Assembly: GCF_024539675.1 (NCBI RefSeq)
Contig: NZ_JAHHIT010000057.1
Coordinates: forward strand, 1 to 64,000
From: Streptomyces hilarionis
GTDB lineage: Bacteria; Actinomycetota; Actinomycetes; Streptomycetales; Streptomycetaceae
Direction: 5' to 3'
DNA: 64,000 nt
Shown here: positions 1-7,868 of the stretch, piece by piece
How positions within the stretch are numbered: position 1 is the stretch's first letter
Layout of the letters: each line of letters opens with the position of its first letter
Translations under genes and position numbers: made by a program
Notes under the pieces: model-generated
What the model saw: only the letters and a program-made list of their open reading frames with translations
What the model was told of the DNA's origin: nothing
Databases searched by the model: none

Positions 1-48
1 CCCGTCCCGGCGTGCCGGGCGGCCTGCGGGCGCCGGCCCGCCACGCCC

Positions 49-54
49 TAACCT
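49..54 (+). promoter_or_regulatory. Candidate -10 element, leaderless padR transcript
   Basis: TAACCT ends 6 nt before the ATG at 61. There is no Shine-Dalgarno sequence, so transcription probably starts at or next to the start codon. Confidence 0.5.
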
Positions 55-60
55 GGGCCC

Positions 61-702
61 ATGTCAGCGATCCGTCTTCTCGTCCTGGGGGCCGTGCGTC
101 AGCACGGGCGGGCCCACGGCTACCAGGTGCGCGGCGACCTGGAGTACTGGGGCGCCCACGAGTGGTCCAACGCCAAGCCGGGCTCGATCTACCACGCCCT
201 GAAGCAGATGGCGAAGCAGGGACTGCTGCGTGAGCACGAGACGGCCCCGTCCACGGCGGGCGGCCCGCCGCGCACCGAGTACGAGATCACCGAGGCCGGC
301 GCCGAGGAGTACTTCCGGCTGCTGCGCGACGCGCTGACCTCGTACGACCAGAAGACCGACGTGAAGTCGGCGGCCATCGGGTTCATGCTCGACCTCCCGC
401 GCGCGGAGGCGGTGTCGCTGCTGGAGGAGCGCATCCGCGGCATCGAGACCTGGCGGTCCGCGGTCACCGCGCACTACCTCCCCGAGGAGGGCCCGGAGCA
501 GTTGGGCCACATCGGCGAGATCATGAACCTGTGGATCCACACGGCCGACGGCGAGGCCGAGTGGACCCGCGGGCTGATCGCCCGTATCGAGGGCGGGGCC
601 TACACCTTCGCGGGGGAGGGCGAGCCGTTCGTCGGCGTCCTGCGGGAGGGCGAGGACAACCCGTACGCGACCGGGGAACGGCATCCCGGGGACGCTCACT
701 GA
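61..702 (+). CDS. PadR family transcriptional regulator
   Basis: A 213-residue protein with a PadR winged helix at about residues 5-80 (motifs HGYQVRGDLE and GSIYHALKQM) and a C-terminal helical dimerisation region (Vir_C-like, about 95-180). PadR proteins are usually ligand-responsive repressors. The gene lies directly upstream of a two-gene drug-efflux ABC operon, and a perfect palindrome occupies that operon's promoter, so the likely job is repression of the transporter. The start is ATG 61, taken because a -10-like TAACCT lies 6 nt upstream with no ribosome binding site. The ligand cannot be told from the sequence. Confidence 0.93.
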   Translation: MSAIRLLVLGAVRQHGRAHGYQVRGDLEYWGAHEWSNAKPGSIYHALKQMAKQGLLREHETAPSTAGGPPRTEYEITEAGAEEYFRLLRDALTSYDQKTDVKSAAIGFMLDLPRAEAVSLLEERIRGIETWRSAVTAHYLPEEGPEQLGHIGEIMNLWIHTADGEAEWTRGLIARIEGGAYTFAGEGEPFVGVLREGEDNPYATGERHPGDAH

Positions 703-713
703 TCAAGTTTGAC
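703..713. promoter_or_regulatory. Second copy of the PadR operator core
   Basis: TCAAGTTTGAC, identical to the core of the palindrome at 745-762 and 46 bp upstream of it, just after the padR stop. It contains the inner dyad TCAA-GT-TTGA. It may be an auxiliary site for cooperative binding. Confidence 0.5.
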
Positions 714-736
714 GAGTGGGATCGGCGGAGTTATTT

Positions 737-765
737 TTGAGCCTGTAGTCAAGTTTGACTACCCT
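737..765 (+). promoter_or_regulatory. Promoter of the drrAB-like operon with operator in the spacer
   Basis: TTGAGC (737-742), a 17-bp spacer and TACCCT (760-765) form a good sigma-70-type promoter. The perfect inverted repeat GTAGTCAA-GT-TTGACTAC (745-762) fills the spacer and touches the -10, so a bound repressor would block RNA polymerase. Confidence 0.7.
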
Positions 766-786
766 GAACGGGAGCGGGGGGATGTC

Positions 787-1776
787 ATGACCGGTGCGGC
801 ACACGCGATCGCCGTCGAGGGCGCGCGCAAGAGGTACGGCGGCACACAGGCGCTGGACGGGCTCGACCTCACGGTGGCCCGGGGCGCCGTGCACGGCGTG
901 CTCGGACCGAACGGCGCCGGCAAGACCACCCTGGTGAGGATCCTGGCCACGCTGCTGCGACCGGACGCCGGGCGCGTCGAGGTGGCCGGGCACGACGTGG
1001 TCCGCGAGGCCCGCGAGGTCCGGCTGCGCATCGGCCTGCTCGGCCAGTACGCGGCCCTGGACGAGGAGTTGAGCGGACGGCAGAACCTGGAGCTGTTCGG
1101 GCGCCTGCACCGGCTGGGCGGCCGTGCCGCGCGGGTGCGCGCCGGTGAGCTCCTGGAGCGCTTCGACCTCGCCGCCACCGGACGCACACCGGTGCGCGTC
1201 TACAGCGGGGGCATGCGGCGCCGTCTCGACCTGGCGGCCTCCCTCATCGGCGGCCGCGGCGGCGTCGACCCCGAGGTCCTCTTCCTCGACGAGCCCACCA
1301 CGGGCCTCGACCCGCGCGGGCGCGCCGAGGTCTGGTCCGCGGTCCGTTCCCTGGCGGGCGGCGGGACGACGGTCGTGCTCACCACCCAGTACCTGGAGGA
1401 GGCCGACCGGCTCGCCGACCGCATCGGCGTCGTGGACCGCGGCCGGGTGATCGCCGACGGCACCGCCGACGAGCTCAAGGCGCTGACCGGCGGCGACCGC
1501 ATCGACGTCGTCCTGCGCGATCCGGGCCTGCTGGGCGCGGCCGTCGCCGCGCTGCCCCTGCCGAAGGAGGACGTCACCGTCGACGCCGACCGCCGGCTGC
1601 TCAGCGCGCCGGTCACCGACCGCATGGCCGCCCTGTCCGGCGTCGTCCGCGCGCTGGAGGCGGCCGGCGTCGAGGCGGAAGACGTGGCCCTGCGCCGCCC
1701 CACGCTGGACGAGGTCTTCCTGCACCTCACCGGCCGGGACGAGCACGACCGTACGGACACGAGGGAGACCGTGTGA
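787..1776 (+). CDS. ABC transporter ATP-binding protein, DrrA-type drug efflux
   Basis: A 329-residue nucleotide-binding subunit. Walker [10 protein letters not shown] is at about 40-48, a YSGGM signature (variant of LSGGQ) at about 139-143, and Walker [13 protein letters not shown] at about 165-176. A C-terminal extension ends in the [11 protein letters not shown] motif typical of the DrrA (daunorubicin resistance) subfamily. It should power export of a hydrophobic compound with the next gene. ATG 787 is preceded by GGGAGCGGGGGG. An upstream in-frame extension overlaps the promoter and was not used. The stop codon overlaps the downstream GTG by 4 nt (GTGA), so the two are translationally coupled. 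Confidence 0.95.
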   Translation: MTGAAHAIAVEGARKRYGGTQALDGLDLTVARGAVHGVLGPNGAGKTTLVRILATLLRPDAGRVEVAGHDVVREAREVRLRIGLLGQYAALDEELSGRQNLELFGRLHRLGGRAARVRAGELLERFDLAATGRTPVRVYSGGMRRRLDLAASLIGGRGGVDPEVLFLDEPTTGLDPRGRAEVWSAVRSLAGGGTTVVLTTQYLEEADRLADRIGVVDRGRVIADGTADELKALTGGDRIDVVLRDPGLLGAAVAALPLPKEDVTVDADRRLLSAPVTDRMAALSGVVRALEAAGVEAEDVALRRPTLDEVFLHLTGRDEHDRTDTRETV

Positions 1777-2534
1777 ACGTCTGGGCGCTGACCGACTGCT
1801 GGACCATGACCCGCCGTGAACTCGCCCACTGGGCACGCCGGCCCGGCCGGGTGGTCGTCGGGCTGGTCTTCCCGGTGATGCTGCTGCTGATGTTCGGCTA
1901 CCTGGTGGGCGGCGGCCGGGGGGTGAGCGGCGACTACCTGGACTACCTCATGCCGGGCATGCTCGCGCTGACCATGGCCTTCGGCCTGGAGGGAACCATG
2001 CTCGCCGTCACCCAGGACCTGGACAAGGGCGTCGTCGACCGCTTCCGCGCGCTGCCGATGGCCGACGGCGCGGTCCTGGTGGGCCGGGCGGCCGCCGACA
2101 TGCTCCAGTCGGCCGTGAGCCTGGCCGTGCTCACCGCCGTCGGCCTCGCCCTCGGCTGGCGGCCGCAGGGCACGCCGGACGCCTTCCTCGGCGCGGCGGC
2201 CCTGCTCCTCCTCTTCCGGTTCGCGATGCTGTGGATCGGCATCCATCTGGCGCTGGTCGCCGGCCGGCCCGAGATGGTGCAGGCCGTGCAGATCCTGGTC
2301 TGGCCGGTCGGCTTCCTCTCCAACGCCCTGGCCGCCCCCGGGGCGATGCCCGACTGGCTGGGGACGGCCGTCGAGTGGAACCCCCTGTCCCGCACGGCGA
2401 CGGCGGTACGCGACCTGCTGGCGGGGCCGGGAGCCGACCCCGGGCACGTGGCGGCGGCGGTCGGCTGGCCGCTGGCCCTGCTGGCGGTCTTCTTCCCGCT
2501 GGCGGTGCGGAAGTTCGCCCGCATGAGCCGCTGA
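1773..2534 (+). CDS. ABC-2 type permease, DrrB-type
   Basis: A 253-residue integral membrane partner of the preceding ATPase. It has about six hydrophobic segments and the ABC2_membrane layout, with an N-terminal cytoplasmic part ([15 protein letters not shown]) followed by a first helix rich in Leu and Met. The GTG start overlaps the ATPase stop. Together with the ATPase it should form a 2+2 exporter like daunorubicin DrrAB. The substrate is unknown; adjacency to PadR suggests an inducible resistance function. Confidence 0.92.
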   Translation: MNVWALTDCWTMTRRELAHWARRPGRVVVGLVFPVMLLLMFGYLVGGGRGVSGDYLDYLMPGMLALTMAFGLEGTMLAVTQDLDKGVVDRFRALPMADGAVLVGRAAADMLQSAVSLAVLTAVGLALGWRPQGTPDAFLGAAALLLLFRFAMLWIGIHLALVAGRPEMVQAVQILVWPVGFLSNALAAPGAMPDWLGTAVEWNPLSRTATAVRDLLAGPGADPGHVAAAVGWPLALLAVFFPLAVRKFARMSR

Positions 2535-2585
2535 CGGCCTGAGCTCGAGCCCGGCCCCCGTCAACAACGCTCGTGGTCAATGCAC

Positions 2586-3992
2586 CTAGTGATGGAAGCT
2601 CGTCGCGGCGCCCTTGTCCCGCGTCGCCGGGCCCGACTGCCGTCGCAGTTCCGGCAGCAGTCGGGTCAGGTCCTCCACGAACAGCTCGGCGAGGTCCTCC
2701 GAGAAGCCGTTCCTGCACACCACCCGCAGCACGGACAGGTCCTCCCGGTTCGCCGGGAAGGTGTACGCGGGCACCAGCCAGCCGTTCTCGCGCATCCGCC
2801 GGGAGACGTCGAACACGTCGTACGCCTCCACGCCCTGCGCCGTGGTGAAGGCGAACACCGGCAGCTCGTCGCCCCGGGTGAGGAGCCGGAAGTCGCCCAG
2901 CGCCTCCACCTGTCCGGCGAGGCGCCCGGCCACGTCCCGGGTGGTCTGCTGGACCGCCCGGAAGCCCTGCCGGCCGAGCCGCAGCAGCGTGTAGTACTGC
3001 GCGACGACCTGGGCGCCCGGGCGGGAGAAGTTGAGCGCGAACGTGGGCATGTCGCCGCCCAGGTAGTTCACACGGAACACGAGCTCCTCCGGCAGGGCCT
3101 CCTTGTCGCGCCACAGCGCCCAGCCGACGCCCGGGTACACCAGCCCGTACTTGTGCCCCGAGGTGTTGATGGACGCCACGCGCGGGAGGCGGAAGTCCCA
3201 CACCAGGTCCTCGTCGAGGAAGGGGGCGATCATCGCGCCGGACGCGCCGTCGACGTGCACCGGCACGTCCAGTCCGGTGCGCTCCTGGAGCGAGTCCAGC
3301 GCCGCGCACAGTTCGGCGATCGGCTCGTAGGAGCCGTCGAAGGTGGACCCGAGGATGCCGACGACCCCGATCGTGTTCTCGTCGCACAGCTCGGCCGCGC
3401 GCTGCGGGTCCAGGTGGAAGCGCTCCCCCTCCATGGGGACCAGCCGGGCCTCCACCTCCCAGAAGTTGCAGAACTTCTCCCAGCAGACCTGGACGTTGAT
3501 GCCCATGACGAGGTTCGGGCGCGCGCCCGGGTAGCGGTCGGCGTTGCGCTGCGCCCACCGCCGCTTCAGCGCCATCCCGGCGAGCATGCACGCCTCGCTC
3601 GACCCGGTCGTCGAACAGCCCACGGCCGCCGACGGGTCGGGCGCGTTCCACAGGTCGGCGAGCATCGCCACACAGCGCCGCTCCAGCTCGGCGGTGCGCG
3701 GGTACTCGTCCTTGTCGATCATGTTCTTGTCGCGGCACTCCGCCATCAGGACGCCGGCCTGCGGCTCCATCCACGTGGTGACGAAGGTGGCCAGGTTCAG
3801 GCGCGCGTTGCCGTCCAGCATGAGTTCGTCGCGCACCAGCTGGTACGCCGTGGACGGGGGCGTCGGGCCGGCCGGCAGCCGGTGCTTGGGCGGCGCCTCG
3901 ATCATGCCGCCGACCGGATCCGCCTCGCCGTAGAAGGGGTTGACGGACAGCGGGCGCTCGTCGGGCTTCTGGGGACCTTTGTGCAACGGCAT
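2586..3992 (-). CDS. gadB: Glutamate decarboxylase
   Basis: A 468-residue PLP-dependent group II decarboxylase converting L-glutamate to GABA and CO2 with consumption of a proton. The PLP lysine lies in SINTSGHKYG at about residue 281, and the cofactor aspartate/alanine segment is HVDGASGA near 247-254. The protein ends in SFHH, resembling the His-containing C-terminal plug that I recall shuts E. coli GadB at neutral pH. ATG 3992 has an ideal AGGAGG upstream; longer readings run through the neighbouring ClC gene in another frame and are spurious. The gene lies about 30 bp downstream of the ClC transporter gene on the same strand, probably as an operon. No Glu/GABA antiporter gene is seen nearby. 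Confidence 0.95.
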   Translation of the reverse strand: MPLHKGPQKPDERPLSVNPFYGEADPVGGMIEAPPKHRLPAGPTPPSTAYQLVRDELMLDGNARLNLATFVTTWMEPQAGVLMAECRDKNMIDKDEYPRTAELERRCVAMLADLWNAPDPSAAVGCSTTGSSEACMLAGMALKRRWAQRNADRYPGARPNLVMGINVQVCWEKFCNFWEVEARLVPMEGERFHLDPQRAAELCDENTIGVVGILGSTFDGSYEPIAELCAALDSLQERTGLDVPVHVDGASGAMIAPFLDEDLVWDFRLPRVASINTSGHKYGLVYPGVGWALWRDKEALPEELVFRVNYLGGDMPTFALNFSRPGAQVVAQYYTLLRLGRQGFRAVQQTTRDVAGRLAGQVEALGDFRLLTRGDELPVFAFTTAQGVEAYDVFDVSRRMRENGWLVPAYTFPANREDLSVLRVVCRNGFSEDLAELFVEDLTRLLPELRRQSGPATRDKGAATSFHH

Positions 3993-4021
3993 GGAATGCC
4001 TCCTGAAGGATCGAACGGGGG

Positions 4022-5335
4022 TCAGCGGACCGAAGTTCCGTCCGCGCGCAACTGCATCTGCGGCCGTCCCGTCACCAGCAGCCAGGCCGGCAGCGTGGCG
4101 ACGCAGAGCAGGGCGATGATCGACGCCGAGGCCACCAGGACGGCGGCGACGAAGAGACTCACCCAGCCCTGCCGGGTGATGGCCAGGAGCACGCCCAGCA
4201 CCCCGGACGCCACACCCACGGAAGGGTGGACGCCGGAGACGAGCGCGTGGGCGGTGAGACCGAACGCGGTGCCCACGAACACGGCCGGGAAGATCCGGCC
4301 GCCGCGGAACCCGCACGAGGCGGCGACGAGCAGGGCGGCCAGCTTCACGACCGTCATGGTGGCGAACTGGCCGGCCGACCAGCCCTCCGGATCGGCCGCG
4401 AGCTCCCCGATCTCGTCCAGCCCCTTGAAGAGCGTCAGACGGCCGCCCAGGGCCCCCAGCAGGCCCAGGACGACCCCGCCGAGCGGCAGCATCAGCATCG
4501 GGTGCCGCAGCCGCGCGCACGCGCCGTGGACGTACGGGAAGGCGCGGACGGCGCACAGGGTCAGCAGCGCGCCCGCCGAGGCGATCACGAGAGACGCCAG
4601 CAGATCGCCCCACCCCGGCCGGTCGAGCCCGGGCAGGCCGAGGTCGAAGACGGGATGAGCCACCAGGGTGGTGGTCATCGAACCGGCCGACGCGGCGACC
4701 AGCGGCGGGAACACGTTGTCCCACAGCGGCCCCTCGCTCTGCCGCCCGGCCAGCGCCTCGGAGATCAGCAGCGCCGCCGCCACGGGCGTGCCGAACAGCG
4801 CGCCGATGGTCGCCGCCTCCGCGAGCACCACCCACAACGCGCCCGGCGACCGCGGCAGCGCCCGGCGGCCCAGCCAGACCGCCAGCGCCACGTTGACGGC
4901 GATGACCGGGTTCTCCGGTCCCAGGCTCGGGCCGCCCGCCAGCATCAGCGCCGTCGCCAGCAGCAGCCCCGGCACCACCACCGGGGCCAGCACGGGCGCG
5001 TCCAGGCCCATCGTGGCCGGATCGGCCCCCGCGTGCCCCGGCGCCTTCCACACCACCAGCCCCACCGCCACGCCGGTCCCGGTCAGGACGACGAGCATCC
5101 ACAGCACCGAGTAGCGGCCCACGTCCAGCGCGTCCGGCAGCGTGGCCCACAGCACGTGTTCCAGCCGCCCGGCCAGCCCTTCCACCAGCAGGAGCAGCAG
5201 GGCGGCCAGCACCCCGACCAGCACGGCGGGCAGGATCGACGGAAGCAGGGCGCGGGCCGGCGTCGCCGGAGGGGCGGGCGCGCGCTGCGAGGTGTCCTGG
5301 GCCACGCGCTCACGATAAGCGGACGAAACGGACAT
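4022..5335 (-). CDS. ClC-family chloride channel/transporter
   Basis: A 437-residue membrane protein with about ten hydrophobic segments. The anion-path motifs are present: GPENP at about 139-143, matching GREGP with the gating glutamate (E141), and GGRIFPAVFVG near residue 345, matching GGIFAP. At the place of the internal proton glutamate of E. coli ClC-ec1 (FIIEE) the sequence reads LLISEAL, so by ungapped comparison the proton glutamate position is Ala. That would favour channel-like rather than strict exchanger behaviour. It lies upstream of gadB, recalling the role of ClC in extreme acid resistance. The start is ATG 5335; another in-frame start exists at 5380, but it lies inside the tipA promoter region. 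Confidence 0.88.
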   Translation of the reverse strand: MSVSSAYRERVAQDTSQRAPAPPATPARALLPSILPAVLVGVLAALLLLLVEGLAGRLEHVLWATLPDALDVGRYSVLWMLVVLTGTGVAVGLVVWKAPGHAGADPATMGLDAPVLAPVVVPGLLLATALMLAGGPSLGPENPVIAVNVALAVWLGRRALPRSPGALWVVLAEAATIGALFGTPVAAALLISEALAGRQSEGPLWDNVFPPLVAASAGSMTTTLVAHPVFDLGLPGLDRPGWGDLLASLVIASAGALLTLCAVRAFPYVHGACARLRHPMLMLPLGGVVLGLLGALGGRLTLFKGLDEIGELAADPEGWSAGQFATMTVVKLAALLVAASCGFRGGRIFPAVFVGTAFGLTAHALVSGVHPSVGVASGVLGVLLAITRQGWVSLFVAAVLVASASIIALLCVATLPAWLLVTGRPQMQLRADGTSVR

Positions 5336-5369
5336 GACATCCGGACGGGACGCCTCCGGGGAATCCCGC

Positions 5370-5400
5370 TTGCACCTCACGCGGCGTGAGGCCGCACCGT
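5370..5400 (+). promoter_or_regulatory. tipA promoter (19-bp spacer, MerR-type)
   Basis: TTGCAC (5370-5375), a 19-bp spacer and CACCGT (5395-5400). A perfect 7-3-7 inverted repeat CCTCACG-CGG-CGTGAGG (5375-5391) fills the spacer. The over-long spacer with a dyad is the MerR-activator architecture, and the layout matches the thiostrepton-inducible tipA promoter of S. lividans as I remember it. Confidence 0.85.
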
Positions 5401-5430
5401 GGAGCGCGTACCGAGAAGGGAGCGGACGAA

Positions 5431-6192
5431 GTGAGCTACTCCGTAGGACAGGTCGCCGGGTTCGCCGGTGTCACGGTGCGCACGCTGCACCACTACGACG
5501 ACATCGGCCTGCTCGTCCCCGGCGGGCGCAGCCACGCGGGCCACCGGCGCTACGACGAGGCCGACCTCGACCGACTGCAACAGATCCTGTTCTACCGCGA
5601 GCTCGGCTTCCCGCTCGAGGAGGTCGCGGCCCTGCTCGACGATCCGGCGGCCGACCCGCGGGCGCACCTGCGCCGACAGCACGAGCTGCTGACCGACCGG
5701 ATCGAAAGGCTGCGGAAGATGGCCGCGGCCGTGGAACACGCCATGGAGGCACGCACGATGGGCATCAACCTCACACCCGAGGAACGGTTCGAGGTCTTCG
5801 GCGACAAGGACCCCGAGCAGTACGCCGAGGAGGCGGAACAGCGCTGGGGCGGCACGCAGGCGTACGCCGAGTCGCAGCGCCGCGTCGCCCGCTACACCAA
5901 GGACGACTGGAAGCGCCTGCATGCCGAGGTCGACGCCTGGAGCGAGCGCTACGCCGCCCTGGTGGCCGCCGGTGAGCCGGCGACCGGCGAGGCGGCCATG
6001 GAGCTGGCCGAGGAGCACCGCCGGCACATCGGCGTCTGGTACTACGACTGCCCGCACGAGATGCACCGCTGCCTGGGTGAGATGTACGTCTCCGACGAGC
6101 GCTTCAAGGCGTTCTACGACGCCATGCACCCGGGCCTCGCCGAACACCTCAGGGAGGCGATCCTGGCGAACGCGGCCCGGCACTCGGGGTGA
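5431..6192 (+). CDS. tipA: TipAL: thiopeptide-binding MerR-type activator
   Basis: A 253-residue protein, the same length as S. lividans TipAL. The N-terminal MerR domain (residues 1-75, YSVGQVAGFAGVTVRTLHHYDD) and a coiled-coil linker are followed by the TipAS ligand domain (about 110-253). Cys207 and Cys214 in YDCPHEMHRCLGEMYV are conserved; thiostrepton-type antibiotics bond covalently in this region. TipAL activates its own promoter when drug is bound. Start GTG 5431 is preceded by GAAGGGAG. An in-frame second start at 5758 should yield the free ligand-binding domain. The gene is divergent from the ClC/gadB pair. Confidence 0.96.
   Translation: MSYSVGQVAGFAGVTVRTLHHYDDIGLLVPGGRSHAGHRRYDEADLDRLQQILFYRELGFPLEEVAALLDDPAADPRAHLRRQHELLTDRIERLRKMAAAVEHAMEARTMGINLTPEERFEVFGDKDPEQYAEEAEQRWGGTQAYAESQRRVARYTKDDWKRLHAEVDAWSERYAALVAAGEPATGEAAMELAEEHRRHIGVWYYDCPHEMHRCLGEMYVSDERFKAFYDAMHPGLAEHLREAILANAARHSG
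5745..6192 (+). other. Internal translation start for TipAS
   Basis: GGAGG at 5745-5749 stands 8 nt before ATG 5758, which encodes Met110 of TipAL (MGINLTPEE). This is exactly where S. lividans TipAS begins. The product would be a 144-residue antibiotic-sequestering domain lacking the DNA-binding part. Confidence 0.8.
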
Positions 6193-6244
6193 GCCAGGGC
6201 CCGGCCGCGCCCGTCCCGACTCCGCTCGTGGTCGTGGTCCGGGG

Positions 6245-6610
6245 CTACTCCCGGGCCAGGACCACGGCGGTCCCGTAGGCGCACACCTCGGTGCCCATGT
6301 CGGCCGCCTCCGTCACGTCGAAGCGGAACATCAGCACGCCGTTGGCCCCCCGCGCGCGTGCCTGCTCCACCAGCCGTTCCATCGCCTGGTTGCGGGTCTC
6401 CACCAGGGTCTTGGTCAGACCCTTGAGCTCACCGCCGATCATCGACTTCAGGCCGGCGCCGATCTGGCTGCCCAGGTGCCGTGAGCGCACCGTCAGCCCG
6501 AAGACCTCGCCGATGACCTGCTGCACCCGGAACCCGGGCACGTCGTTCGTCGTGACGACCAGCACGTCCGACTGGGGACCCTGTCCGCCGCCGTAATCGT
6601 CGATTCCCAT
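6245..6610 (-). CDS. YbjQ family (UPF0145) protein
   Basis: A 121-residue soluble protein with the YbjQ signature: VTTNDVPGFRVQQVIGEVFGLT at the N terminus, a central SQIGAGLKSMIGGE, then ARARGANGVLMFRFD. The family has a dodecin/heavy-metal-binding-like fold and no established function. It is convergent with tipA and divergent from the DedA gene. The start is ATG 6610. Confidence 0.9.
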   Translation of the reverse strand: MGIDDYGGGQGPQSDVLVVTTNDVPGFRVQQVIGEVFGLTVRSRHLGSQIGAGLKSMIGGELKGLTKTLVETRNQAMERLVEQARARGANGVLMFRFDVTEAADMGTEVCAYGTAVVLARE

Positions 6611-6751
6611 GGCTCACAGCTTGGCCCCGGCGGGCGCACAGCGCATCCCGGAGACGCCCGTGGAACCTGGGGGCGGGGCGGTCCGTTGATAGCTTTGTGC
6701 GGCTGCACCACGGACGCTGTACGTTCCCCCACCTGTCAGGAGCCCGGAAGC

Positions 6752-7843
6752 GTGACGACGATCGCCCTCGGACCGAGCTGGCTGGACCCCGACTACCTGC
6801 TCGACACCTTCGGCATCTGGGGCCTGTTGCTGATCGTCTTCGCCGAGTCCGGCCTGCTGATCGGGTTCTTCCTGCCCGGTGACTCGCTGCTGTTCACCGC
6901 CGGTCTGCTGATCACGTCCAACCAGCTGGACTTCCCCCTGTGGGGCGCGGTCGGCCTGATCTGCGTCGCCGCGATCCTGGGCGACCAGGCGGGCTACATG
7001 TTCGGCAAGAAGGTCGGGCCGTCGCTCTTCAACCGGCCGGACTCCAAGCTCTTCAAACAGGAGAACGTCACCAAGGCGCACGAGTTCTTCGAGAAGCACG
7101 GGCCGAAGTCCCTGATCCTGGCCCGCTTCGTGCCCATCGTGCGCACCTTCACGCCGATCATCGCCGGCGTCAGCGGCATGCGGTACCGCTCCTTCCTGAC
7201 CTTCAACGTCATCGGCGGCGTCCTGTGGGGCGCGGGCGTCACCCTGCTCGGCTCCTGGCTGGGCAACATCGACTTCGTCAAGAAGAACATCGAAGCGATG
7301 CTCATCCTGATCGTGCTGCTCTCCGTGGTCCCGATCGTCATCGAGTTCATGAGGGCCCGCTCCAAGTCCGGCAAGGGCGCCGCGCGGACCCCGGCGCAGG
7401 ACCCCGGGCAGCACCGGCCCGAGCAGCAGTTCCCGGTCATGGACGACGCGACCACGCAGCTGCGCCGGATCGACGGGGACGACCGGCACGACGGGCAGCA
7501 CCCGTACGGCGACCAGGGCCGCCAGCACCACGGGCAGCCCCACCAGGGGCAGCAGCACCACGGACAGCAGGACTACGGGCAGCGGAACCCCGGGCAGCAG
7601 AACCACGGCCAGCACAGCCACGGCCAGGACTACGGGAACCACGGCCAGGACTACGGGAACCAGGGCCGGCAGGACGACTACTACGGCGCGCAGCAGTACC
7701 CGCAGCAGCAGCCGTATCCCCAGCGGCAGCGGCACGCGCAGGACGACTGGCCGCAGCAGCAGCCGCAGCAGCAGGAACAGCCGTACGGAGCCCAGCACAA
7801 CGGCCACAACGGCCAGTACCCCTACGACAGCCAGGGTTACTAG
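6752..7843 (+). CDS. DedA family membrane protein with Q/G/H-rich tail
   Basis: A 363-residue protein. Residues 1-210 form a DedA/SNARE-associated domain: the conserved FFLPGDSLLF, a GDQAGYMFGKKVG segment, and the FVPIVRTFTPIIAGVSGM motif with its essential arginine. DedA proteins act in membrane-lipid flipping and proton-motive-force homeostasis. The last 140 or so residues are very unusual: a low-complexity cytoplasmic tail of HGQ, QDYG and YPQQQ repeats. GTG 6752 was chosen for the upstream TCAGGAG and because the hydrophobic domain follows at once. Confidence 0.92.
   Translation: MTTIALGPSWLDPDYLLDTFGIWGLLLIVFAESGLLIGFFLPGDSLLFTAGLLITSNQLDFPLWGAVGLICVAAILGDQAGYMFGKKVGPSLFNRPDSKLFKQENVTKAHEFFEKHGPKSLILARFVPIVRTFTPIIAGVSGMRYRSFLTFNVIGGVLWGAGVTLLGSWLGNIDFVKKNIEAMLILIVLLSVVPIVIEFMRARSKSGKGAARTPAQDPGQHRPEQQFPVMDDATTQLRRIDGDDRHDGQHPYGDQGRQHHGQPHQGQQHHGQQDYGQRNPGQQNHGQHSHGQDYGNHGQDYGNQGRQDDYYGAQQYPQQQPYPQRQRHAQDDWPQQQPQQQEQPYGAQHNGHNGQYPYDSQGY
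7480..7835 (+). repeat. Degenerate repeats coding a Q/H/G/Y-rich tail
   Basis: The 3' third of the DedA gene consists of degenerate repeats encoding HGQ, GQQ, DYGN and PQQQ units. One clear pair is ACGGCCAGGACTACGGGAAC, tandemly duplicated near 7620-7665. Confidence 0.8.
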
Positions 7844-7868
7844 AAGCCGGGCCGGAGGGCCGCGGGGT

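Noticed and set aside
2580..4658. 692-codon open frame on the plus strand opposite gadB and the ClC gene
   Set aside because: It is His/Arg/Gly-rich without domains, antisense to two recognisable enzymes, and is a GC-bias shadow.
2586..5150. 854-codon minus frame apparently fusing a ClC-region sequence to glutamate decarboxylase
   Set aside because: The upstream 386 codons are an off-frame reading of the ClC gene; AGGAGG and ATG at 3992 mark the true gadB start.
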